Source of the DNA: Orrella sp037026685
Lineage (GTDB): Bacteria > Pseudomonadota > Gammaproteobacteria > Burkholderiales > Burkholderiaceae_B
Direction of reading: 5' to 3'
NCBI RefSeq assembly: GCF_037026685.1
Contig: NZ_JBANET010000018.1
Coordinates: 25,250-89,249 of the forward strand
Length of the DNA: 64,000 nucleotides
The position numbers were made by a program, and so were the translations under genes. Under the pieces are notes generated by a model. That model ran no database searches, was not told the origin of the DNA, and saw nothing but the letters and a program-made list of their open reading frames with translations. Position 1 is the first letter of the stretch. Each line of letters opens with the position of its first letter. Below, in pieces: positions 18,124-25,566 of the stretch.

Positions 18124-18817
18124 TCGACTCAACGCGGGCTATGGCGCGCTGCCGGTGCTGCACGATCTGTCGCTGAAGGTGGCGGCCGGCCAGTTCGTAT
18201 CGGTGGTCGGGCCCAATGGCGCCGGCAAGAGCACCTTGTTCAAGACGATCTCGGGGACGATAGGCACGCTCTCGGGCTCGATCCGCTTCGAAGGCCAGGA
18301 CCTGCTGGCGGTGCCCCCGCACCGGCGCGCGCACCTGGGTATCGCGCACGTGCCCGAGGGGCGCCAGGTCTTCGCCTCCATGACGGTGCTGGAGAACCTG
18401 GAGATGGGCGCCTATACCGAAGCGGGCAGGCGCCGCTGGGCCGATAACCTGGCGCGCATCTACGAATGGTTTCCGGTGCTGCACAAGCGCGCGCGGCAAC
18501 TGGCCGGGACGCTGTCGGGCGGCGAACAGCAAATGCTTGCCATCGGCCGGGGATTGGCGTGCGCGCCCAAGCTGCTGATGCTGGACGAGCCCTCGATGGG
18601 CTTGTCGCCGGCCATCGCGGATTTCATTTTCGAGCGGCTGATGGAGATCCGCAGCGAGGCCGGGCTGACGGTCCTGCTGGTCGAGCAGCGGGTGGCCGAG
18701 GCCTTGCAGTCGGCCGACTACGGTTATGTGCTGGAGACCGGAAGAGTGGTGTTGGAAGGCGGCAACGAGACCCTGATCGCGGACGACCGTGTCCGCAGGG
18801 CCTATTTGGGCATGTAG
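18110..18817 (+). CDS. Branched-chain-type ABC ATPase, LivF-like
   Basis: A 235-residue ATP-binding protein with Walker A GPNGAGKSTLF, the LSGGEQQMLAIGRGL signature and Walker B KLLMLDEPSMGLSP. The length and absence of extra domains match LivF. It begins inside the 3' end of the livMG fusion, so translation is coupled. It would pair with the fused LivG domain as an asymmetric ATPase dimer. Confidence 0.94.
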   Translation: MLEIDRLNAGYGALPVLHDLSLKVAAGQFVSVVGPNGAGKSTLFKTISGTIGTLSGSIRFEGQDLLAVPPHRRAHLGIAHVPEGRQVFASMTVLENLEMGAYTEAGRRRWADNLARIYEWFPVLHKRARQLAGTLSGGEQQMLAIGRGLACAPKLLMLDEPSMGLSPAIADFIFERLMEIRSEAGLTVLLVEQRVAEALQSADYGYVLETGRVVLEGGNETLIADDRVRRAYLGM

Positions 18818-18822
18818 TGCGA

Positions 18823-18835
18823 TCCGCGAGGCGGA
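18823..18835 (+). other. Small intercistronic hairpin before the binding-protein gene
   Basis: TCCGC (18823-18827) and GCGGA (18831-18835) form a short stem with a 3-base loop in the 33-base gap before the periplasmic binding protein. Too short to be convincing alone. Confidence 0.2.
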
Positions 18836-18850
18836 CACGAGGAGACGACC

Positions 18851-20074
18851 ATGAAAGCAAGACCGATACGCGCCGCGCTGTCCGCGGCCATGCTGATATC
18901 CGCGAGCCTGCTGCCCTTGCCGGCGGCGCAGGCGGCCGAGCCGGCCGAGGTGCAGGTGGGCCTGCTCGCGCCCATGTCGGGCCTGTACGCGCGGCCCGGG
19001 CAGGTGATGAGGATGGGCGCCGAGATGGCGGTGGCCGACATCAACAAGGCCGGGGGCATCCAGGCGCTGGGCGGGGCCAAGCTCAAGCTGGTGGTGATCG
19101 ATTCGGGCGACTCGACCGAGAAGGCCAAGAGCGCCGCGCAGCGCATGGTGGCCGACTTTCCCGGGCTGGTCGCCGGCACGGGCGCCTACCTGAGCTCCTT
19201 CACCCTGGCCGTGACCGAGGTGACCGAGCGGGCCAGGCTGCCGATGCTGACCCTGTCCTATTCGGACCAGATCACCAACCGCGGCTTCAAGTACATCTTC
19301 CAGACCTCGGCCACGGCCGGCAAGCAGGCCGACATCGCCTTGCCGACCATCCTGGACCTGGCCGAGCAGGCGTCGGGCAAGCGCCCGGTCACGGTGGCGA
19401 TCGTGACGGACAACACGGCCGCCTCGCTGTCCTCGGTCAAGGCGATGAAGGACGGCCTGCTGGACAAGTACGGGCTCAAGCTGGTGGTGGACGAGACCTT
19501 CACCCCGCCGCTCTCGGACGCCTCCTCGCTCATCCAGCAGGTGCGCTCGCGCCGTCCGGACCTGGTGTTCTTCCTGCCCACCGTGATATCGGACGCCAAG
19601 CTGATCCTGGAGAAGATGAACGAGATGAACGTGCGGATCCCGCTGATCTCGTTCGGCATCGCCATCGCCGAGCCCGACGTGCTCAACACGGTAAGCCCGC
19701 AGCTGCTCAACGGCGTGATGTCGGCCGTGGCCAACTGGGGCGCCAAGGGGCAGGAAGGCCTGATCGAACGGATGCGGGTCGAGTACAAGGAGCCCTGGAT
19801 GACGCAGAACGCGATCTCCACCTATGGCGACATGTGGATCATCAAGGCCGCGCTGGAGAAGGCCGGCAAGGCGGACCGCGAGGCCGTGGCGCAAGCCATG
19901 CGCGCGCTGGACGAGGGCAAGTCGCCGTACTTTCCCGGGGGCGAGCTCAAGTTCGACGAGGCCGGGCACCGCGTGGGCGCGGGGCTGACCGTGATCCAGT
20001 GGCAGGACGGGGTGCCGGTGACGGTGTTTCCGCAAGACCTGGCCCTGGCCAAGCCGATCTGGCCGGGCAAGTAG
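18851..20074 (+). CDS. Branched-chain-type periplasmic binding protein, LivK-like
   Basis: A 407-residue exported protein with a signal peptide ending near AAQAAEPAEV. The Peripla_BP_6 fold opens with VQVGLLAPMSGLYARPG and the helix MGAEMAVADINKAGGI. It is the last gene of the operon starting at 11240 and supplies the ligand to the LivH/LivMG/LivF channel. The sequence is closer in type to aromatic-acid or amide-binding members than to strict leucine-binding proteins, but this is only an impression. The operon also encodes a Bug protein, giving two different binding proteins. Confidence 0.9.
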   Translation: MKARPIRAALSAAMLISASLLPLPAAQAAEPAEVQVGLLAPMSGLYARPGQVMRMGAEMAVADINKAGGIQALGGAKLKLVVIDSGDSTEKAKSAAQRMVADFPGLVAGTGAYLSSFTLAVTEVTERARLPMLTLSYSDQITNRGFKYIFQTSATAGKQADIALPTILDLAEQASGKRPVTVAIVTDNTAASLSSVKAMKDGLLDKYGLKLVVDETFTPPLSDASSLIQQVRSRRPDLVFFLPTVISDAKLILEKMNEMNVRIPLISFGIAIAEPDVLNTVSPQLLNGVMSAVANWGAKGQEGLIERMRVEYKEPWMTQNAISTYGDMWIIKAALEKAGKADREAVAQAMRALDEGKSPYFPGGELKFDEAGHRVGAGLTVIQWQDGVPVTVFPQDLALAKPIWPGK

Positions 20075-20211
20075 GCCCGCCCGGGTCCCGGATGCGGGCG
20101 GGCCGGACGCAGCTCTCCCTGCGGGCGCCGCGCACGCCCGCTTAATAAAAAAATAAAAGAGTGCTTTCATGCTTATAAAGGGAACCGGGACTTTGCGCGG
20201 ATTGTTGGGAT

Positions 20212-20877
20212 ATGCACCTTCTTCTTGTGGAAGACGACGCCATGCTGGGCGAGAGCATCTGCGACGGCGCGCGCCGCGGGGGATGGCGCCTGGACCATGT
20301 CGGCGATGCGCGCGCGGCGCGCCTGGCGCTGACCGACCACATGTATGCGGCCGTCCTGCTGGACATAGGCCTGCCCGGCGACTCCGGCCTGGCGGTGCTG
20401 CGTTTCATGCGCGGCCGCTACGACGCCACGCCGGTGCTGATCCTGACCGCGCGCGGCCAGCTGAGCGAACGGATCGCCGGGCTGGACGCCGGGGCCGACG
20501 ATTACCTGGTCAAGCCGTTCCAGTTCGGCGAGCTGTGGGCGCGCGTGCGCTCGATCATCCGCCGCAGCCAGGGCCAGGTGGTGCCGGTATTCACGCATGG
20601 CGACGTGCAGATCGACCGGAGCCGGCGCGTGGTCACCAAGGCCGGCGTCGAAGTCGTCCTGAGCGCGCATGAGTACCGGACGCTGCTGGCGCTGGCCGAG
20701 CGGCCCGGCCATGTGATGACGCGCGACCACCTGCACAATGTCGTCTATGGCGCCGGCAGCAGCGTCGAAAGCAACACCATCGCCGTCTTCATCCACCAGC
20801 TGCGCCGCAAGCTGGGGGACGACCTGATCCGGACCGTGCACGGGCTGGGGTACGTCATCGGGCAGCCGGGCGCATGA
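20212..20877 (+). CDS. OmpR-family response regulator
   Basis: A 221-residue two-domain regulator. The receiver has the acidic pair E7-D8-D9, phospho-acceptor D51 (LLDIGLPGDSG), a conserved threonine in LILTARG and the DYLVKPF lysine. The C-terminal winged helix shows ARVRSIIRRSQGQ and a closing DLIRTVHGLGYVIG. It overlaps the histidine kinase by ATGA. The A+T-rich stretch at 20143-20185 upstream probably holds the promoter. Overall layout is that of QseB/TctD-like regulators. Confidence 0.92.
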   Translation: MHLLLVEDDAMLGESICDGARRGGWRLDHVGDARAARLALTDHMYAAVLLDIGLPGDSGLAVLRFMRGRYDATPVLILTARGQLSERIAGLDAGADDYLVKPFQFGELWARVRSIIRRSQGQVVPVFTHGDVQIDRSRRVVTKAGVEVVLSAHEYRTLLALAERPGHVMTRDHLHNVVYGAGSSVESNTIAVFIHQLRRKLGDDLIRTVHGLGYVIGQPGA

Positions 20878-22262
20878 AAGCCAGCTCCCTGAACGCACGG
20901 CTGATCCTGGTGATCGTCTGGGTCATCGTGCTGAGCTGGCTGGCCGTGGCCGGGGTCATCCTGATGCAGTTCTCCCTGAACCAGACCAGCACCTCGGACA
21001 CCGAGCTGGCCACTATCGCCACCCAGGTCCTGCGGACCATTCCGGCCGACGCCACGCTGGACGGCGAGGCGGGATGGGAAGGCCTGCAGCTGGGGCAGCC
21101 GCCAGGCCTGGACCTCGAATTGCTGCTGTTCCAGATATGGGTCGATGGCCAGCGGCTGTACGCCGCCACGCCGGGCGCGCCGCGCTCGCCGTTCAAGCCG
21201 GATTTCGGCGACGGCCTGGCCTCGACCGTGGTGGACGGGAAGAAGTGGCGCGTCTACTCCGTGACGGACGGGGCCGGACGGGTGACCGTCCAGGCCGGCA
21301 ATCCCCAGGACGTCGTGGACAAGGACATGCGCGACGCGGCCGGCCACGCGCTGATCCTGGCCACGGCCCTGTTGCTGATCGTGGCGGCCGCCATGCGGTT
21401 CGTGACCCGAAACGCCTTCCAGTCCGTCCGTACCCTGAGCCAGGCCATCCGCCAGCGGAAAAGCCTGGATTTCACGCCCCTGCCGATGGACCGCCTGCCG
21501 CGTGAGCTGCACCCGTTCGTCGCCTCGTTCAACAGCCTGCTGCAGCAGCTGGACGAAGCCATCGAGGGCGAGCGCCGTTTCATCGGCAACGCGGCCCACG
21601 AACTGCGCACGCCGCTGTCGGCCTTGCAGGCGCAGGCCGAAATCGCGCTGTCCGCGACCGATCCCCAGGACAAGGAAGCCGCCTTGAAGAAGCTGCTGGC
21701 GGTGGCCGAGCGCAGCACGCGGCTGTCCGAGCAATTGCTCGACCTGGCAAGAATCGACGCGGGCGCCAAGGCGCCCCGGCATGCGCCGGCCGACCTGGCC
21801 GGCCTGGTGCAGCATGTGGTCCAGGAGTTCGAGGTATACGCCAGCCAGAACCGGCGGTCGCTATACCTGGACGTGCATCCCTGCATGATCCGCTGCGACA
21901 TCGACGAGATCGGCATCCTGCTGCGCAACCTGCTGGACAACGCCATGCGCTATACCCCGGAAGGAGGCAATGTGCTGGTGCGCTGCGGCTACGAGTCGCT
22001 CGCGGGGCTGGGCAGGGCAGGCGAAGTCTACCTGGAGGTCTCGGACGACGGCCCGGGCGTGGAGGCCGCCGAGCGCCAGGCCATCTTCGCGCGTTTTCAC
22101 CGGGCCGCGGGCACGTCCGGGCGCGGCAGCGGCATCGGCCTGTCGCTGGTCGCGGCCATCGCCAAGTCCCATCATGCCACCATCAACGTGGGCGCCGGGC
22201 TGGAGGGGCGCGGGCTGATGGTGCGCATCCGGTTTCCGGGCATCAAGGCCCGCCACGGTTAA
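20874..22262 (+). CDS. Sensor histidine kinase, QseC/TctE-like
   Basis: A 462-residue inner-membrane kinase. Two transmembrane segments (residues about 10-33 and 160-178) flank a periplasmic sensor of about 130 residues. A short HAMP-like stretch follows, then the H-box AAHELRTPLSA with the phospho-histidine at residue 242, N-box NLLDNAMRYTP, and G-boxes DDGPGV and GSGIGLSL. It is coupled to the response regulator. It may sense a compound handled by neighbouring operons, as TctE senses tricarboxylates, but no signal can be read. Confidence 0.92.
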   Translation: MKASSLNARLILVIVWVIVLSWLAVAGVILMQFSLNQTSTSDTELATIATQVLRTIPADATLDGEAGWEGLQLGQPPGLDLELLLFQIWVDGQRLYAATPGAPRSPFKPDFGDGLASTVVDGKKWRVYSVTDGAGRVTVQAGNPQDVVDKDMRDAAGHALILATALLLIVAAAMRFVTRNAFQSVRTLSQAIRQRKSLDFTPLPMDRLPRELHPFVASFNSLLQQLDEAIEGERRFIGNAAHELRTPLSALQAQAEIALSATDPQDKEAALKKLLAVAERSTRLSEQLLDLARIDAGAKAPRHAPADLAGLVQHVVQEFEVYASQNRRSLYLDVHPCMIRCDIDEIGILLRNLLDNAMRYTPEGGNVLVRCGYESLAGLGRAGEVYLEVSDDGPGVEAAERQAIFARFHRAAGTSGRGSGIGLSLVAAIAKSHHATINVGAGLEGRGLMVRIRFPGIKARHG

Positions 22263-22357
22263 AGCACGCTTAAAAACGCTAAAAAAAGCCTAAACCCGCA
22301 TGGGCAACATCCGGCCTGACGGCGCGCCGCTTCGGCGCGCCGGGAAAGGAGGACGCC

Positions 22358-23128
22358 ATGCCAGCCCGCACGCTTTATCCAGGTCCGCCCGCCGTGGCCT
22401 GCTTCATCCGGACCACCGTGCTTGCCGCCGGCCTGCTGTGCCTGAGCGCATGCGCCGGCAATGCCGCCAAGGAGCCGCCGGCGGCCGCCGATGCCGGTCA
22501 AGGCAATCAGGCTCACCATGCCGGGCACATCAACGATCCGTGGGAGCGCTACAACCGTGCGATGTACCAGTTCAACGCCAAGGTGGACAAATACGTCGCG
22601 CGGCCCATCGGCGTGGCCTACGACAAGGTGGTGCCGGACGCCGTGCAGCACCGGGTGACGGCCTTCTTCGCGAACCTGCAGGAGCCGCGCACCCTGGTCA
22701 ACCAGCTGCTCCAGGGCCGGCCCGTGGGCGCGGCCAGGACGCTGGGCCGCTTCGTGGTCAATACCACGGTCGGGGTGGCGGGGATCTTTGATCCGGCCAG
22801 CGGGATGGCGCTGCCTCGCGCCAACGAAGACCTGGGCCAGACCCTGGCGGTCTGGGGCTGGGAGGACTCCCGGTTCTTCGTCGCGCCGCTGCAAGGGCCC
22901 AGGACCTTGCGGGACTTCGTCGGCGGCTTCGGCGACAAGCCATTGAACCCCACCGGCTATATCGAGGATGGGGGCGTGGGCATGGCCGTCACGGCGGTAC
23001 GGATGGGCAGCATGCGGGCGGCCGCCTTTCCCGCCGACAGGATGCGCGCCGAAGCCTTGGACGAGTACACCTTCGTGCGCGATGCCTGGATGCAAAGACG
23101 CAGGCACCAGATCGAACAGCGGCAATGA
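22358..23128 (+). CDS. MlaA/VacJ-family outer-membrane lipoprotein
   Basis: A 256-residue lipoprotein with lipobox LSAC (lipidated C32) and the family hallmark NDPWERYNRAMYQFN followed by the conserved helical body (GRFVVNTTVG, FDPAS, WGWEDSRFF). MlaA proteins remove phospholipids from the outer leaflet with the Mla system. No other mla gene is nearby. The start follows a strong AAAGGAGGA site. A 95-base gap separates it from the kinase gene, so it may belong to the same transcript. Confidence 0.9.
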   Translation: MPARTLYPGPPAVACFIRTTVLAAGLLCLSACAGNAAKEPPAAADAGQGNQAHHAGHINDPWERYNRAMYQFNAKVDKYVARPIGVAYDKVVPDAVQHRVTAFFANLQEPRTLVNQLLQGRPVGAARTLGRFVVNTTVGVAGIFDPASGMALPRANEDLGQTLAVWGWEDSRFFVAPLQGPRTLRDFVGGFGDKPLNPTGYIEDGGVGMAVTAVRMGSMRAAAFPADRMRAEALDEYTFVRDAWMQRRRHQIEQRQ

Positions 23129-23130
23129 GC

Positions 23131-23148
23131 CCGCACGCCCCGGTGCGG
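23131..23148. terminator. Hairpin between converging genes
   Basis: CCGCAC (23131-23136) and GTGCGG (23143-23148) form a 6-bp stem with a 6-base loop between the MlaA-like and NIPSNAP genes. There is no T-run on either side. Confidence 0.35.
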
Positions 23149-23155
23149 CTGCAGG

Positions 23156-23482
23156 TCAGCGCATCGCCGAATACTCCGTCGGCGCCAGGAAGTAGTTTTC
23201 GATGCGTTCGACGATGGGCTTTTCGGCCTCGCTGGCCGCGCGCTTGGCGATCCATTCCGGGTCGGCCTGGAAGGCGTTCCACTTTTGCTCGCGTTCGGCC
23301 AGGCTTTCCCACTTGAGCAGGTAGGTCAGGGCGTGGTTGCTGGGGCCCGACAGCGTGGTCCAGAAACCCACCTGCTCGATCCCGTATTTCTTGAAGAAGC
23401 CCAGCGTGGTGCCGCTGAACCGCTCGTGCAGCGCCGGCAGGCGGCCCGGGGCGCAGTGGTAGATCCGCATTTCGATGATCAT
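23156..23482 (-). CDS. NIPSNAP-family protein
   Basis: A 108-residue protein of the NIPSNAP fold (ferredoxin-like alpha/beta barrel), recognised by MIIEMRIYHCAPGRL, a central YGIEQVGFWTT and the YLLKWESLAEREQKW segment. The molecular role of bacterial members is uncertain; they often lie in catabolic operons. It is the last gene of the minus-strand operon beginning at 25267. Ten tandem GGACAA units lie immediately upstream. The AAGGA core of the last unit sits about nine bases from the start codon and looks like its ribosome site. Confidence 0.85.
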   Translation of the reverse strand: MIIEMRIYHCAPGRLPALHERFSGTTLGFFKKYGIEQVGFWTTLSGPSNHALTYLLKWESLAEREQKWNAFQADPEWIAKRAASEAEKPIVERIENYFLAPTEYSAMR

Positions 23483-23488
23483 GATGTC

Positions 23489-23548
23489 TTGTCCTTGTCC
23501 TTGTCCTTGTCCTTGTCCTTGTCCTTGTCCTTGTCCTTGTCCTTGTCC
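23489..23548 (-). repeat. Tandem hexanucleotide repeat, ten copies of TTGTCC (GGACAA on the coding strand)
   Basis: Sixty bases made only of TTGTCC units lie between the cupin stop and the NIPSNAP start. On the transcribed strand the repeat reads AAGGAC, so each unit contains a Shine-Dalgarno-like AAGGA. Perfect short repeats of this length are prone to slippage. Because the unit is six bases and lies outside the reading frames, copy changes would alter spacing and ribosome loading rather than frame. Confidence 0.95.
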
Positions 23549-23557
23549 GTTCCGGGT

Positions 23558-23944
23558 TCAACGCGCCTGGCGGTAGTCCTGCTCGGAGACTTCCTCGAGC
23601 CAGTCCGCATCGCCCAGGGAAATCGCCACGTGGCTCATGTAGCTGTCGGCCGAGGCGCCGTGCCAGTGCTTCTCGTGCGGGCCGATCCATACGAAGTCGC
23701 CGGTGCGGATCGGCTCGGCCTGCTGGCCGTGCACGCAGATCCAGCCGCTGCCGCCGGTGACCTGCAGGATCTGGCCTTGCGCATGGGTGTGCCAATGGGT
23801 GCGCGCGCCGGGCGAGAAGAACACATGGTTGATGCCCACGCCGTCGGTGGGCGCCATGACGGGGTCGGCCCATACCACGCCGGTAAAGGTGGGGCCGCGC
23901 TGTTCGGAGGGCTTGCCCTGCGCCCTGCCGTGAATGACCTTCAT
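23558..23944 (-). CDS. Cupin-domain protein
   Basis: A 128-residue single-domain cupin with metal ligands in GARTHWHTHAQGQI and the second motif GDFVWIGPHEKHWHG. Small cupins of this kind are isomerases, decarboxylases or dioxygenases of small acids. The start follows AAGGAG by eight bases. It overlaps the stop of the upstream dehydrogenase by ATGA, so it is co-translated with it. Confidence 0.87.
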   Translation of the reverse strand: MKVIHGRAQGKPSEQRGPTFTGVVWADPVMAPTDGVGINHVFFSPGARTHWHTHAQGQILQVTGGSGWICVHGQQAEPIRTGDFVWIGPHEKHWHGASADSYMSHVAISLGDADWLEEVSEQDYRQAR

Positions 23945-24849
23945 GCTCGATCTCCTTGGGGTTGGTGCAGCCGGATGCCGCCGGACACGTCGCCGATGGC
24001 ATCGACTACCTTGTTGCTGATCATCTCGCCGTAGCCCAGCGCCGTGGCAAGGCCGAAGCTGGCCAGGGGCCCGGATCCGTTGAGCGAGGCCACGCCCAGT
24101 TCGCGCGCGCGCTCGATATACAGGACCACGTCCTTGGTCATGAGCTTGCTCGTCAGGCCGCCTTCCAGGTAGTTGCCGTCCACGATGGAAGGAAAGCGGT
24201 TGAGCGTGGCGAAGTTCACGCCGCTGCTGCTGTTGAGCACGTCCAGCAGCTGGTGCAGGTCCAGCCCGGCCTTCTTGCCGGCGACCATGACCTCGGCGGT
24301 GGCCGCCAGGCTGACCGCGTTCAGGAAATTGTTCAGCAGCTTGGTGGTGTGGCCGGCGCCGCTGGCGCCCATGTTCAGCGCCTTGCTGCTGATCGGGGCA
24401 AAGGCCCACCGCACCGCCTCGATGGCCTCGGGCTCGCCGCCGATCATCAGCGTAAGCGTGCCTTTTTCGGCTGCCGCCGCGCCGCCGGAGATGCCGGCAT
24501 CGATGTAGCGCACGCCGCGTGCGGCCAGCAGTCCGTGCAGGCGGATCGTGGAGCTGGCCGCCGCCGTGCTCAGGTCGACCACGGTCTGGCCGGCCCTGGC
24601 GTGCGCCAGGATGCCGTCCTGGCCTTCGACCACCGATTCGACCGCATGGCTATCGGGCAGGGACAGCATGACGAGGTCGGCGAAGTCCACCACTTCCTTG
24701 ATCGAGCCGGCCGTTTGCGCGCCCGCGGCGGCAGGCCGCGCCGGATCGCGGTCCAGGCCGAGCACGGCGATGCCGGCGTCCACCAGGCGCCGCGTCATGC
24801 GCGCGCCCATGTTGCCCAGCCCGATGAATCCTATCCTGTCTTGTCTCAT
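23941..24849 (-). CDS. Beta-hydroxyacid dehydrogenase, HIBADH family
   Basis: A 302-residue NAD(P)-dependent enzyme of the 3-hydroxyisobutyrate/tartronate semialdehyde reductase family. It has the N-terminal GFIGLGNMGARMTRRL Rossmann motif, the substrate loop DAGISGGAAAAEKGTL and the catalytic lysine in GHTTKLLNNFL. The start at 24849 is chosen because the cofactor motif begins at residue 7; the frame upstream is only an extension. It lies between the CMD and cupin genes. A second member of the family lies at 25567. Confidence 0.9.
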   Translation of the reverse strand: MRQDRIGFIGLGNMGARMTRRLVDAGIAVLGLDRDPARPAAAGAQTAGSIKEVVDFADLVMLSLPDSHAVESVVEGQDGILAHARAGQTVVDLSTAAASSTIRLHGLLAARGVRYIDAGISGGAAAAEKGTLTLMIGGEPEAIEAVRWAFAPISSKALNMGASGAGHTTKLLNNFLNAVSLAATAEVMVAGKKAGLDLHQLLDVLNSSSGVNFATLNRFPSIVDGNYLEGGLTSKLMTKDVVLYIERARELGVASLNGSGPLASFGLATALGYGEMISNKVVDAIGDVSGGIRLHQPQGDRA

Positions 24850-24874
24850 GATCGTTCTTCTACCCTGCAAGCGT

Positions 24875-25267
24875 TCATTGGCGCTGTTCGGCCTCGTAGG
24901 CCCTGATGGCGTCGCTGGCCACGCGAAACGCCGCCAGGCCCAGCGGCGCGCCACAGTAGACGGCGGCCTGCATGAGCACCGCCCGGATCTCTTCCTTGGT
25001 GACGCCGTTGTTCAGGGCGCCCTTGACGTGGACGGCAAGCTCGTGGTGCTGGCTCATGGCGGTGAGCATCGCCAGGTTGACGATACTGCGCGTCTTGGCC
25101 GAAAGGGTGGGATCGCCCCAGATTTCGCCCCAGCAGTATTCGGTGACCAGCTTCTGCATCGGCCGGTTGAAGTCGTCCGCGGCCTCCCAGGACTTCTGGA
25201 CGTGGGCGGCGCCCAGCACCTTCTTGCGTTGGCTGAAGCCTTTGTCGAAGCGATCGTTCTGTTCCAT
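24875..25267 (-). CDS. Carboxymuconolactone decarboxylase (CMD/PcaC) family protein
   Basis: A 130-residue CMD-fold protein (EYCWGEIWGDPTLSAKTRSI, then VKGALNNGVTKEEIRAVLMQAAVYCG). The canonical glutamate and cysteine region is present, though whether it is a true 4-carboxymuconolactone decarboxylase is unclear. The start at 25267 follows GGGA by seven bases. ATGs at 25273 and 25447 are alternatives. The latter would add 60 residues with no family similarity, but lies closer to the promoter at 25472-25499. It is the first gene of the operon. Confidence 0.85.
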   Translation of the reverse strand: MEQNDRFDKGFSQRKKVLGAAHVQKSWEAADDFNRPMQKLVTEYCWGEIWGDPTLSAKTRSIVNLAMLTAMSQHHELAVHVKGALNNGVTKEEIRAVLMQAAVYCGAPLGLAAFRVASDAIRAYEAEQRQ

Positions 25268-25470
25268 GTGCATTCCCGTGGTGTGGATAAGGGGTTGGCT
25301 GCCGTGGCCGAAGGGGGCGTCTTCGGTGGGCCGTGATAAGTTTGGAAGGCGGGGATCAGGCGCATGCCGTTTGTTCGCGGCCGCCAGGGCGTTTGCCATC
25401 CGGACGGATTGCACATGAGGCCGAAGCGTTGCGGCCGGTCCATGCATGACACCTCGCTTGAATTTAATAT

Positions 25471-25499
25471 GATTATATTCCCGTAATACAATCCGTCAA
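25471..25499 (-). promoter_or_regulatory. Promoter with overlapping operator for the CMD-dehydrogenase-cupin-NIPSNAP operon
   Basis: On the minus strand TTGACG (25494-25499) and a perfect TATAAT (25472-25477) are separated by 16 bases. A palindrome centred on 25482 spans 25471-25493 (about 9 of 11 positions pair). Its right half TAATACAATC is identical to that of the operator at 11161-11187. Repression by the same regulator is likely. Confidence 0.75.
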
Positions 25500-25504
25500 T
25501 CTAG

Positions 25505-25542
25505 AAAAAGGCCCGGGCATGGCGCCTGCCTCTGCCCGGGCC
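25505..25542 (-). terminator. Rho-independent terminator of the Bug-dehydrogenase operon
   Basis: Perfect 9-bp arms GGCCCGGGC (25510-25518) and GCCCGGGCC (25534-25542) enclose a 15-base loop. On the minus strand the stem is followed at once by five T residues. It lies just downstream of the stop at 25567 and just upstream of the next promoter. Confidence 0.85.
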
Positions 25543-25566
25543 CGGACGGCGTCGGCCTGTTGCGCT

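Noticed and set aside
20075..20160. Plus-strand terminator after the LivK-like gene
   Set aside because: GCCCGC/GCGGGC arms exist at 20075-20099, but no T-run follows; the nearby A-rich stretch is on the wrong strand for this transcript.
23489..23548. Tandem repeats considered as a CRISPR array
   Set aside because: Units are six bases with no spacers, and there are no cas genes.
23285..24034. Plus-strand frame containing ten Leu-Ser dipeptides
   Set aside because: The dipeptides are only a reading of the TTGTCC repeat; the frame is antisense to the NIPSNAP and cupin genes.
25268..25447. N-terminal extension of the CMD protein to an ATG at 25447
   Set aside because: It has a weak GAGGT site and lies close to the promoter, but adds 60 residues without family similarity; kept only as an alternative.
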